NCBI GenBank assembly: GCA_037951105.1
Contig: JBAMJV010001317.1
Coordinates: 1 to 64,000 of the forward strand
Origin: Echinarachnius parma
Taxonomy: Eukaryota > Echinodermata > Echinoidea > Clypeasteroida > Echinarachniidae
DNA length: 64,000 nucleotides
Direction of reading: 5' to 3'
Positions 52,753 to 63,900 of this stretch are shown in pieces (within the stretch, counting starts at the first letter, position 1; each line of letters starts with the position of its first letter). The position numbers and the translations under genes were made by a program. The notes under the pieces were generated by a model. The model was given only the letters and a program-made list of their open reading frames with translations, had not been told where the DNA came from and did not search any database.

Positions 52753-53921
52753 AGGGGTAGTACAGTTTTTGGTATGGCTGAACTTAAAGGAGGGGGGTAA
52801 TCCCGGCTTTGATTCAGGTTTATAGCTTTAAATATGTGCCTTTATTGATATACCACACTCTTTTTTTCAAAGAAATCCTTAAGTTGGGAAAAAAAGGTAA
52901 CTTTCATGCAACTTTTTTGCTTTATTACGCATCGGCGTTCCATGCTCCTAAAAAAAGTCATTTATAGCAGAGCGGGAATGTGCGCACGTGTCACCCGATT
53001 CATGACATCACATGCAGACTTGCTTGTAAAACAAACTCGTTTTTGCTTGTAAATTGAGGTTTTACTGAAAATGCTTAAGAATTGCTAAGAAATGAATTGT
53101 AGCAGGATGCAGCTACACATCTGAGTGTATATCGTCCATGATATAAACCTGAACAAATGTTTGCAAATATTGAAACAAATGGAAATAATATCTCTGTGTC
53201 AACGTGAGTATTGCACTCAGCGTGTACGTCTATGACCGAGCTAAACTGCGATTGCCTGCAGGTGACGTCACAAAGATGACGTCATTTTTTGTTCGCCGGG
53301 ACTCAGTTTTTTTACGGGGGTTCCGAAAGTGAATTTACAAGTTGATTTTTTTATTTTACCGGGTTTTCCCACGAGGAAAATATGTTTGTATTAGTAATCT
53401 TCATGAAAATCTACCTTAGATACAGTAAAACCCAATTTTGAGGCAGTTTTCTTGTCACCATACCTTTAAGTAACCAAACCTGGACAGTAACATTATAAAC
53501 TAATAGATATAACTCCACCAAGCTCGAAAGGTATACAAAATTACAAACGACTAAGTAAAAAGCCCATTATCATTTTTAAAAAGAGCCATTAAAACACAAG
53601 AGGGCGCTATCTAAAAAGGCATTGGTTTTAACCTTTTTTCATACAAAATTATGCATATAATTGAAATCATGATTAAATAGAGAGATCATCAACAACTATT
53701 TAAAAAACGCTTTTGAAAAATATATCTAATTATTTGGGCCCCAAATAATTATAAGATCAGATATATCTATTGATATTTCAGCCGTTTCTGGACCGATTTT
53801 GACCATATAAAGTTTATTCTGCCATTAAAATTGCATGTTCTCTCAAATTCGACACTCAGTTTTTCATTACCTCACAACAAAAATTGTGATGTGCCCTCTC
53901 TACCAAAACTAAACTACCCCT
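52753..53921. mobile_element. TTAA-flanked MITE, first family, with nested MITE
   Basis: TTAA at 52749-52752 and 53922-53925. Ends AGGGGTAGTACAGTTTTTGG and CAAAACTAAACTACCCCT. Interrupted after GGTATGGCTGAAC by the MITE below and resumes GTAACCAAACCTGGACAG. Confidence 0.85.
52788..53465. mobile_element. TTAA-flanked MITE nested in the previous one
   Basis: TTAA at 52784-52787 and 53466-53469. Ends AGGAGGGGGGTAATCCCGG and TTGTCACCATACCT are weakly inverted. Interior is CpG-containing with CAGGTGACGTCACAAAGATG near 53259. Confidence 0.7.
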
Positions 53922-53925
53922 TTAA

Positions 53926-54940
53926 TGAAAAAAAGTAAGTCATTATATATATACATGTATATGCTTTTACCGCAAGATGACTAAATGCCATTTAATTGGA
54001 TTCTTATGAGACATTGTTGATACTCCAGATGAGAAATCTAGGAAGATTTGCAAAGTATCCCAAATATGTAAGGTGCTATTCATAGCATGTTCTTTTACGG
54101 AAGATTAATACCACCGTTTTTTTGTAGCGAGTACTAAATGTTAGTGACTGAACAAGATGTACACTGGATGCATAGAAATGTTTTCCTATTTCATCATGAT
54201 ATTTTCTTTAAATAACTATCTTAGTTGCACGACTCATCTGATTTTGTACTTGTAACACATACAGAAATGTGATAAAATGTGTATAGAGATTATCAGAATA
54301 GCACATACATGTTTATGTTTTCTGTGCATCATAGTACCTCAGGTCAGTGGCATAGCTAGGGGGGGGGGGGCCAAAATAATTTGACAAAAACAATTTGAAA
54401 AAAACAAGGGGGAAATACGTGAACAAATAAATTAGAAAAAAATCCCCATAGACTACCTACCCAACGGCAAGGAGTTCAGACTAAAAGTATTACTAAGCTA
54501 TATGGAGAATTCAGTTCTTACAAAGTTTAGAATTATACTTCTCCTCATAATGTACATATCAGATCAAGGCTCTTTTGTTTTAGATGTTGAATTGAATGAA
54601 GCTATTTGAAGCTTTTAGTTATAACACAAACTTTGATGATTTCTGAAATAAACTGGTTTATATGAAATCAATCTTAACTGAAATGTATTTGGTTTATTTC
54701 AACCATGTGTTAACCGTGTCTTAAGCAGTAAATCTTAATATTTTGGTCATCGTTCAATTACATGCATCAGGAAATCTATGGTGGTGCATAGTGGCCATCC
54801 ATCTAAAATGTATACTCTGGTGTATTCAAATCTTCCTAAGAGAGTGCTTCAGGTCATCTGAAGACCTGATCACATTGTTCTGAGATCATCTGAAATCCAA
54901 TGAAAATGTATCCAGATCATCTCAAGATCTATTAAAATTG
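53926..54940. other. Intergenic, nothing coding seen
   Basis: AT-rich. A G tract of about 12 lies near 54360 after GGCATAGCTAGG. Several GATCATCTGAA/GATCATCTCAA units occur at 54850-54930. Confidence 0.5.
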
Positions 54941-55119
54941 TACAGTGGAACCTTGTTATAACGAGGTCCTTGGGACCATGAAAATTACCTTGTTATATCG
55001 GGTTTTTCATTATATCAGGGTAAAACAAAATATACATAAAGAGCTGAGACCAGCAAAATTACCTTGTTATAAGAGGGTTTTTGTTATATTTGACCTCTTT
55101 ATAATGAGGTTCCACTGTA
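54941..55119. mobile_element. pogo/Tigger-like MITE, copy 2
   Basis: TACAGTGGAACCTTGTTATA at the left, TTATAATGAGGTTCCACTGTA-type right end. Inside are repeated TACCTTGTTATA units. A degenerate third copy follows at about 55595-55712. Confidence 0.7.
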
Positions 55120-55246
55120 TCCAGATCTGTAACACAAGCTGTGATGATTTCCTGATCATAATACCAAAGTTGATTCCATTATTGTTTTATCTGTATACAG
55201 ACCCAAACGATTAATATTGTCACGTATGGCCTCATATTCTGTTCAG

Positions 55247-55352
55247 GATATATGCGATGATGATGATGATGGTGATGGTGATGGTGGTGGTGGTGATGGT
55301 GATGGTGGTGGTGGTGGTGATGATGATGATGATGATGATGATGATGAGGAAT
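55247..55352. repeat. GAT/GGT trinucleotide microsatellite
   Basis: Runs of GAT, GGT and GTGATG triplets. Read in other frames or the reverse strand it gives poly-His, poly-Ser or poly-Ile, which are artefacts. Confidence 0.9.
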
Positions 55353-56139
55353 ATGATGATAATGGATGATGGTGAAAGTGGTGATGACAAAAATGATTGT
55401 GGTGATGATGTAATATTGTGATGATCCACAGCACTTGTGTGGCAAGTAGCAACATACCATCATATTCATGTTGGCCAGTCATAACCTTTATCAATCTTTG
55501 GAAAATAAAGAAATACATAGTGTGCCCCCAATAAATCGCGTGCCTCCCCAATCAGTCCGACCACGCTGCGCCACTTAATATTAACTTTTGTTATCAGGCC
55601 CTAACATTTATCTTGTTATATTAGGTTAAAAGAGCTTGGCCCAGCAAAATCCCCTACTTTGTAAGAGGGTTTCGTTAGATCAGAGTTTATTTTTGACGAG
55701 GTTGCACTGAATGTAAAAAAGGGAATCTGATTATCTGGAGTTATTTACAGTGGAGAAGTGTGGTTGGGCTGATTGGGTGGGCACACTGACTCTTTATATT
55801 TCGTGTTATTTTGAGTAAGGGATTTTTTCCCATTATATTTTATACTTCTTTTTTCCTCAAAGTACCCATCCTCCCAACCGTAGATAATACCACTGGTTAG
55901 TTATCCTCTGTACAATATTGTTCAAAAAACAAAATAATAGACCATACACAACATTACATTTAATGTAAATTTACTCGGTGTAGTTTGACATACAATCATT
56001 TTATGAAAAGTGTTTTTATATATTCGCTTTGTTTTAAATTACTATTATAGCAATATTAGTAATAATGAATTTGATTTATATAGCGCCTAGTATGAAACTA
56101 TATTTATATGCGCTTTTACACTATTATAACCCCCATCAT
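55353..56139. other. Intergenic
   Basis: AT-rich. Includes the degenerate pogo-like MITE at 55595-55712 and a SINE-tail-like ATTTATATAGCGCC near 56070. No gene recognised. Confidence 0.45.
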
Positions 56140-57577
56140 ATAAACCCCTCAAAAAAAGTTCGGAAACTCAAGTTTGATCGATCATATCTCGCGTATTGTT
56201 TAATAAGAATACTCGAAATTGGTGTCACAATAAAGCCTCATTATATACCTTTCAAACGGTGCATTATGTGTAGTGATTATGCAATTGGGGCGATTGCAGT
56301 AGCCCAGAGAATAGGGAGAGGCAGGAAGTGAAATCTCGCAAAATGGCCCCAATGCATTCAATTTACGAGTGCATGACTGTGTTGATCAGTTTTCTAAAGG
56401 TTAACATTCTATTGAATACTGTCACCCTTTCTATTCATCAAAATTGTTGAATTGGATACCATTTTAATGGAAATTATCTCTTCATTACGATGGCATATTA
56501 ATCGTAAGGATTATGCAAATGGAGTGTGTGCAGCGAACCGGAATATGGAGATGGGTCGAGTGTGAAATCAGACAAAAACATATGGAGTTGACAACAAATC
56601 AGAGCGTTGCATTTTTTTCGAGCTTTTGGGAAGATTTTTTAGCATTTCAAATAAAATATTCATGATCAAATATGATATCAACGGAAAGCCCAACAACTCT
56701 TCTGTATGAAAATGTGAAATTTATAATGATTTTTGTAAAGGGCGGCTGCAGGGAGATGAATGGGAGGGAGATGAATAAGTGACCCCATTTTGAAACGCTC
56801 TGATTTCAAGGCACTATTCATGCGTTTTCAATTGAATTCCTCTCATTCATGGCCAACTCATTCAAGTCGCATTACATCCTCTGCACAATGGTATACAGAT
56901 ACCGACACCAAATCAGAGCGTTTTGAAATGGGTCACTTTTGAGGCTCCCCCACATTCATCTCCCTGCAGCCGCCCTTTACAAAAATCATTATAAATGTCA
57001 CATTTTCATACAGAAGAGTTGTTGGGCTTTCCGTTGATATCAATTTAAATCATAAATATTTTATTTGAAATGCTAAAAAATCCTCCCAAAAGCTCGAAAA
57101 AAATGCAACGCTCTGATTTGTTGTCAACTCCATATCTTTTTGTCTGATTTCACACTCGACCCATCTCCATATTCCGGTTCGCTGCACACACCCCATTTGC
57201 ATAATCCTTACGATTAATATGCCATCGTAAGGAAGAGATGATTTCCATTAAAATGGTATCAAATTCAACAATTTTGATGAATGGAAAGGGTGGCAGCATT
57301 CAATAGAATGTTAACCTTTAGAAAACTGGTCAACACAGTCTTGCACTCGTAAATTGAATGCATTGGGGCCATTTTGCAAGATTTCACTTCCTGCCTCCCC
57401 CTATTCTCTGGGCTACTGCAATCGCCCCAATTGCATAATCACTACACATAATGCATCGTTTGAAAGGTATATAATGAGGCTTTATTGTGACACCAATTTC
57501 GAGTATTCTTATTAAAAAATACGAGAGATATGATCGATGAAACTTGAGTTTCCGAACTTTTTTTGAGGGGTTTAGAT
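56140..57577. mobile_element. 1.4-kb foldback element with TAAACCCCTC ends
   Basis: Ends TAAACCCCTCAAAAAAAGTT and ACTTTTTTTGAGGGGTTTA. Arms of more than 600 bp pair along their length; inner pairs include CCGCCCTTTACAAAAATCAT and its inverse at about 56730 and 56975. Both arms encode the same conceptual peptide (VRKLKF..IGVTIKPHY..), a by-product of the inversion. Confidence 0.85.
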
Positions 57578-57736
57578 ACATGCCAATTACCCGCATACTT
57601 TGTGTGCACCCTCTCCACTCCCTGCGGAGGTTTTACTTACATTCTTCGCACCATTCGGACTTCACACGGATAACTTAATTTGCCAGAATCAACTCCCATG
57701 TGTCCACCCTTCCCCCACCCTGGTACGCCTCTCCTT

Positions 57737-57768
57737 CCCCTTCGGTCCACCCCCCCCCCCCCCCCCCC
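57737..57768. repeat. C tract
   Basis: Nearly uninterrupted run of about 20 C. Length in the assembly may be unreliable. Confidence 0.85.
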
Positions 57769-57779
57769 CCAACACACAC

Positions 57780-59119
57780 TTTTTAAATTTATTTTTAAAG
57801 TGATTATTATTCCTCCAAATTAAAACATTTACAATTGAACATAAACAAAATATGTCCAATGTGAACATCTTAAACAGAGAATACAACAAATTACAATTCT
57901 AATGAAAGAAAGTATAAATAATTATTTTACATACATAAACAATTACAAATCTTACGTCACATAATTATCAATACTTTTAAATGTAACAAGCTCACGGGAG
58001 AAATATCGTATATAAAGATTTTATTCTAAACTGCCTTACAAATTAAATCTTATTATAATTTAACTGTTTCTCATTTTTGTAAGTGTAGCCCTAATTTCCC
58101 CATTTTAATTGCTATTTTCTCTTCTTGATCTTTATAATCTAATAAGAGTTTCTGTATTTTATCAATGGTTGGTAGTACACCCTCTTTTCTAAATACAAAT
58201 AAAATATATTTTACCATAAAAATTATAGTGTTACAAATTTGTATTCTATTTGAAGTACCCGACAATCCAACAAATATATCTCGCCAATTTAAGTCCTTCA
58301 ATTCATCTAACTCATAACGTTGTATCAAAGCTTGCCATATCAATTTTCCATTTAAACAAAACAAAAATATATGTGAATATGTTTCCCTTTCCTGTTTACA
58401 GTACGAACATAAATTATCTTCAACAAATCCAAATCTAAATAAATGTTCTTTGGTATAAATTGCCCCATGCAGTCTGCCTCCCTATCATTAAAGGGATAGT
58501 TGAGTATTGGTCAAACTTAACTTTAGTAACCAAAACCTGCACCATTACGGTACAAAGTAATAGTTATAACTTCACCATGCTCGAAAAGTATACACAATAA
58601 CAAACGACTAAGTAAAACCCCTGTTATTATTCAAAAAGAGCCGTTACAACTCATGAGGGCGCTATTACAAAAAAATCATTTTAGCCTTTTTTCATACAAA
58701 ATTGTGCATTTAATGTTTGTTAAAATAATGATTCAATAGAGATATCATCAACGACTTTTTAAAAACCTATTCAGATTTTTTTCAAAGTAGTCTTTTTTTT
58801 AATAAAAAATATATTTATGGATATTTCAGCCGTTTCTGAACCGATTTTGATCTAATAAAGTTTATTCTGTCAATAAAATTGTATGTTCTTTCGAATTTGA
58901 CAGTCAGTTTTTCATTATCTCACACAAAAATATCGGGGGGCACTTCGGGAAATACCAATACTCAACACTACCTTTAATGTTATTCGTGGTCTAAAACATT
59001 CACTTAGTTCTTTATCTGTATAATTATAATTATTTTGTCCGTCCCTTATTTGTAAATCATATGAATTTTGCAATTCTCGAATAAAATAATCATATATTCT
59101 TGATGGTACATCCTTATAT
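57780..59119 (-). pseudogene. LINE C-terminal fragment with zinc-binding motif, split by a MITE
   Basis: Minus-strand frame reads RLHGAIYTKEHLFRFGFVED, NLCSYCKQERETYSHIFLFC, NGKLIWQALIQRYEL, ending KMGKLGLHLQK and a stop at about 58071. C-x2-C-x8-H-x4-C is the zf-RVT type motif at the end of many LINE reverse transcriptases. Upstream (58977-59100) SRIYDYFIRELQNSYDLQIR belongs to the same protein but in another frame. The TTAA MITE 58492-58973 lies between. Confidence 0.65.
58492..58973. mobile_element. TTAA-flanked MITE, first family, uninterrupted copy
   Basis: TTAA at 58488-58491 and 58974-58977. Ends AGGGATAGTTGAGTATTGGT and ACCAATACTCAACACTACCT. At 482 bp this is the intact length of the family and the reference for the empty site AATAGTTATAACTTCACC. 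Confidence 0.88.
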
Positions 59120-60640
59120 ATGATGGTATATCCGTCCGTCCGTCCGTCCACAGTTTTCAAAATGCTTCTTCTTCGTTATTTTTCAACCGATTTTGATTCT
59201 GATTGTTTCATAAGATAGGGCTAGGAGGGGGATTTAAAACTTCTACACAGAATCGTGAAATTCATTATCTATGGAAGTTTAGTGTACCAAATTTAGCTTT
59301 TTTGACGACCGATTTTGATTTGGTTTGCTTTATCTGGTAGAGCTAACTTTGGTACACTTAACTTCTACACAGAATTTTGAAAATTTTCTCCATTAATTAT
59401 GGTAATTTATGCAAATTTATTCCAAAAATAACAAAAATTGCTTCTTCTCCCTCATTTCTTGACCGATTTTCATTCTGTTTGGTTTATCTAATAGGGCTAG
59501 GTTTCATGAGATAGGGCTAGGAGGGGGATTTAAAACTTCTACACAGAATCATGAAATTCATTATCTATAGTAATTTATGCAAATGTATTCGAAATCACAT
59601 TTTGATTTGGTTTGCTTTATCTGGTAGAGCTAAATTTGGTACACTAAACTTCTACACATAATTTTTAGCTTTTGCTCCATTGATTAATTATGGTAATTAC
59701 TGCAAATTTATTCCAAAAATAATAATAATTTCTGCTTCTCCCTCATTTGTTTACCGATTTTCATTCTGTTTGTTTTGTCTGATAGGGCTAGCTAGGGGCT
59801 TCAAAACTTGTGCACAAAATTTTTAAATTCATTAATTATGCTAATTTATGCAAATTTATTCAAAATTTTTAAAAATGCTTAGAACTTCATTTCTCAACCC
59901 ATTTTGATTTGGTTTACTTTATCTCATAGAGCTAATTGGGGGCTTCAAAATTTGTACACAGAATTCTGGTAGAACTAAGTTTGGTATGCCAAACTTCTAC
60001 ACAGAATGTAGAAATTTTGCTCCATATGTTAATTATTATAATTTATGCAGATTAATAAAAAAAACAAATGCTTCTCCCTCATTTCTTGACTGATTTCGAT
60101 TCTGTGTGCTTTATCTGATCATGCTGATAGGGCTAATTGGGGGCTTGACAATTTGTACACACAATTTCAAAATTCATTAATTATGCAAATTTATTTCAAA
60201 TCACATAAACTGCTTCTTCTCCTTCATTTTTCAACCAATTTTTATTCTTTTTGTTTTATCTGATAGGTAGGAGGCTTCAAAACCTCTACACAGAATTGTA
60301 TAATTTGTTAATTATTACTTTTTTTTACATTTTTTTCTTTATCATTTTTTTTTTATGGAGCCCTGGAAGGGACCCAGCGGTGCAATCAGCTATAATTTTG
60401 TTTTCCTTTTTTTTATTTATTTTTTTATTATTATTAAAAAAAAATTTCCCATGTCCCTTCCGGGGCGTCAAATTTATATTTTTTTCACTGTAATTTTTTT
60501 TTTTATTTTTTTTTATGTCCCTTCCAGGGCATCAAATTTTTATTTTTTGACCAGTTGAAAAGTGTACCACATGAAATTTGCGATATTTGATGTTGCGAGA
60601 TGCCGGATGAGCGCTACCTCATTGACGTTCTGGTATCCTT
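59120..60640. repeat. Long CCGT-repeat element, reverse copy of 6841-7629
   Basis: CCGT tandem at 59130-59150, then about seven diverged units each with TCTACACAGAAT, GATTTTGATT/CATTCTGTTTG and TATGCAAATTTATT, then CCCTTCCGGGGCGTCAAATT and ACCACATGAAATTTGCGATA, ending CATTGACGTTCTGGT. The unit number is larger than in the copy inside 6686-8035. Confidence 0.65.
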
Positions 60641-60914
60641 TGTTCGGCGCTGTGATTGCATGTTGCGGGTCAATTCCTGTTGTTCGATTTTCATGGTAAT
60701 ATCTTTGGCTTGATAGTTTGCTGCCTCTTCCAATGATTTCTGCTGATCGGTCTTTGACATATCCGACAAGCCCCCGACGAGCCGAGTTAATTTGTCTTCA
60801 CTTCAACGACGTCTGTCCATTGAGAACCGCCGTATAGTATTATTCTTGTCGATCGGTCTTCATGGTCTTCGTCATTCTCGATGTTATCTGTTGATCATCT
60901 CCTGCAGCCGTGGT
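60641..60914 (-). other. Decayed downstream continuation of the repeat ORF
   Basis: After the stop at 60915 the same frame continues 24 codons (TTAAGDDQQITSRMTKTMKT, DRQE) to a second stop at 60840-60842, and another frame from an ATG at 60760 reads MSKTDQQKSLEEAANYQAKD. Both resemble the DQQ-rich repeat upstream, so the coding repeat once extended further and has been shifted and cut at the transposon boundary near 60640. Confidence 0.45.
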
Positions 60915-63900
60915 TCATGATTCCTTCTGACCTTTTGCTACCATATCCAGTGATATAGGCCTACATGTATATTGATCGGTCGCCAAAACTACTGACATTT
61001 TCTCTTGATCGGGCACATCAATTTCCAGTGATACATATAGATCAGTCTCCGCCATTTCTGTCGAGTCTTTTTGATCGCACTGCGACCTTTCGGTTGAGCC
61101 TAATTGTTGGTCTTTCTCCGCCATTTCTGTCGAGTCCTGTTGGTCCCTCCCCGCTATTTCCGTCGAGTCTTGTTGATCTTTTCCAACCATTTCTGTCAAG
61201 TCTTCTTGATCTGTTTCCGTCATTTCTGTCGAGTCTTTTTGATCGTGCTCCGCCATGTCTGTCGAGTCTTTTTGATCGTGCTCCACCATTTCTGTCGAGT
61301 CTTTTTGATCGTGCTCCGCCATGTCTGTCGAGTCTTTTTGATCGTGCTCCGTCATTTCTGTCGAGTCTTTTTGATTGCTCTCTGCCATTTCTGTCGAGCC
61401 TTGTTGGTCGTTCTCCGCCATTTCTGTCAAGTCTTCTTGATCTGTTTCCGTCATTTCTGTCGAGTCTTTTTGATTGCTCTCCGTCATTTCTGTAGAGTCT
61501 TGTTGGTCGATTTCCACCATTTCTGTCAAGTCTTCTTGATCTGTTTCTGCCATTTCTGTCAAGATATTTTGATCGTGCTCCGCCATTTCTGTCGAGTCTT
61601 TTTGATCGCTCTCCGCCATTTCTGCCGAATCTTCTTGATCGTTTTCCACTATTTCTGTCAAGTCTTCTTGATCAGTCTCCGCCATTTCTGTCGAGTCTTG
61701 TTGATCGCTCTCCGCCATTTCTGCCGAATCTTCTTGATCGTTTTCCACCATTTCTGTCAAGTCTTCTTGATCTGTTTCCGCCATTTCTGTCAAGATTTTT
61801 TGATCGTGCTCCGCCATTTCTGTCGAGTCTTTTTGATCGTTCTCCGCCATTTCTGCCGAATCTTCTTGATCGTTTTCCACCATTTCTGTCAAGTCTTCTT
61901 GATCTGTTTCCGCCATTTCTGTCAAGATTTTTTGATCATGCTCCGCCATTTCTGTCGAGTCTTTTTGATCGCTCTCCGTCATTTCTGTCGAGTCCTGTTG
62001 GTCCCTCCCCGCCATTTCTGTTAATTCTTGTTGATCGTTCTCCGCCATTTCTGCCGAGTCTTGTTGGTCGTTCTCCGTTATTTCTGTCGAGTCTTGTTGG
62101 TCGATTTCCACCATTTCTGTCAAGTCTTCTTGATCTGTTTCCGCCATTTCTGTCAAGATCTTTTGATCGTGCTCCGCCATGTCTGTCAAGATCTTTTGAT
62201 CATGCTCCGCCATGTCTGTCGAGTCTTTTTGATTGCTCTCCGTCATTTCTGTCGAGCCTTGTTGGTCGATTTCCACCATTTCTATCAAGTCTTCTTGTTC
62301 TGTTTCCGCCATTTCTGTCAAGATATTTTGATCGTGCTCCGCCATTTTTGTCGAGTCTTTTTGATCGCTCTCCGCCATTTCTGTCGAGCCTTGTTGGTCG
62401 TTCTCCGTCATTTCTGTCGAGTCTTGTTGGTCGATTTCCACCATTTCTGTCAAGTCTTCTTGTTCTCTTTCCGCCATTTCTGTCAAGATATTTTGATCGT
62501 GCTCCGCCATTTCTGTCGAGTCTTTTTGATCGCTCTCCGCCATTTCTGTCGAGCCTTGTTGGTCGATTTCCGCCATTTCTGTCAAGATCTTTTGATCGTG
62601 CTCCGCCATGTCTGTCGAGTCTTTTTGATTGCTCTCCGTCATTTCTGTCGAAACTTGTTGGTCGTTCTCCGCCATTTCTGTCGAGTCTTTTTGATTGCTC
62701 TCCGCCATTTCTGTCGAGTCTTGTTGGTCGAATTCCGCCATTTCTGTCGATTGTTGTTGAATGGTCTCTGTATTTTCCGTCGATTCCTGAATATTAGCCA
62801 GTGGCATTTCTGACAGTTGGTCTTTAGACGTCCCCGCCATTTCTAAGGGTACGTATTGATGGTTCGCCAAAATCTTTGACAATTTCCGTTTATCCGGCGC
62901 AGCAATTTCCACAGTGTTATGTTGAACGAATTCTAATGATTCTGTCGATTCGTGTAGGTCAGACAGCGTTATGTCCGACCATATGTCTTCCGACGTCCCC
63001 GCCTTTTCTAATGGTACGTATTGGTCGGTCGCCAAAATCTTTGACCGTAATTTGCGTTTGTCAGGCACACCAGTGTCCATCGTTTCAAGTTGAATGGCCG
63101 ACTCTACTGATTCTGTCGATTCGTATAGGTCAGACTGCTCTTTGTCTGAACGGATGTCTTCAGACCTCATCGCCATTTCTAATGATATGTATTGATCGGT
63201 CGCCAAAATCTTTGACAGTTTCCGTTCATCAGGAGCAGCAATTTCCACTGTTTTATGATGAATGGACTCCATTGAATCTGTCGATTCGTGTCGACCAGAC
63301 AGGTTCATGTCTTTGGACGTTCCTTCCATGTCCAATGACACATATTCACTTGTCGCCAAAATCATTGACACTTTTTGTTCATTAGGCGAAGTAATTTCCA
63401 CTATTACATGTTGAACGGACTCCACTGATTCTGTCGAATTATGTAAATTAGCCATCGACGTGTCTGAACATCTATCTTGATAGTTTTCGCCAGTATCGGC
63501 ATTGCTTGAGGTTGCTTCTATATCCAACAATATCTGATGATCGGCCATTTCTGACGACATCTGTAGCTCGGTTGTCACCAATTTGTCTCGATCAGTCTCT
63601 ATCATTTCTGAAAAATCGGCTTCTACTGATTCGAAATATTCCTTTAAATCAATACCCTCCGTTTCTATTTCCAACAATATTTGTTGACAAGCAGCCGTCA
63701 TTTCATTTTGAACTGACTCCACTGATTCTGTCGAATTTGCCATCGACGTGTCTGAACATATATCTTGATCGTTTTCGCCAGTATCGTCATTGCGTGAGGT
63801 TGCTCCTATATCCAACAATATCTGATGAGCGGCCATTTCTGACGACATCTGTAGCTCGGTTGTCACCAAGTTGTCTAGATCAGTCTCTATCATTTCTGAA

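Noticed and set aside
55179-55551. Poly-His, poly-Ser and poly-Ile minus-strand frames
   Set aside because: Produced by the GAT/GGT microsatellite in three frames.
56065-57596. Two similar frames of 88 and 70 codons on opposite strands
   Set aside because: They are the two arms of the 1.4-kb foldback.
61104-62813. Plus-strand frames of 306 and 261 codons
   Set aside because: Antisense to the 33-bp array. Any frame without a stop in one unit stays open through the array. The minus-strand frame is longer and extends through the non-array zones as well.
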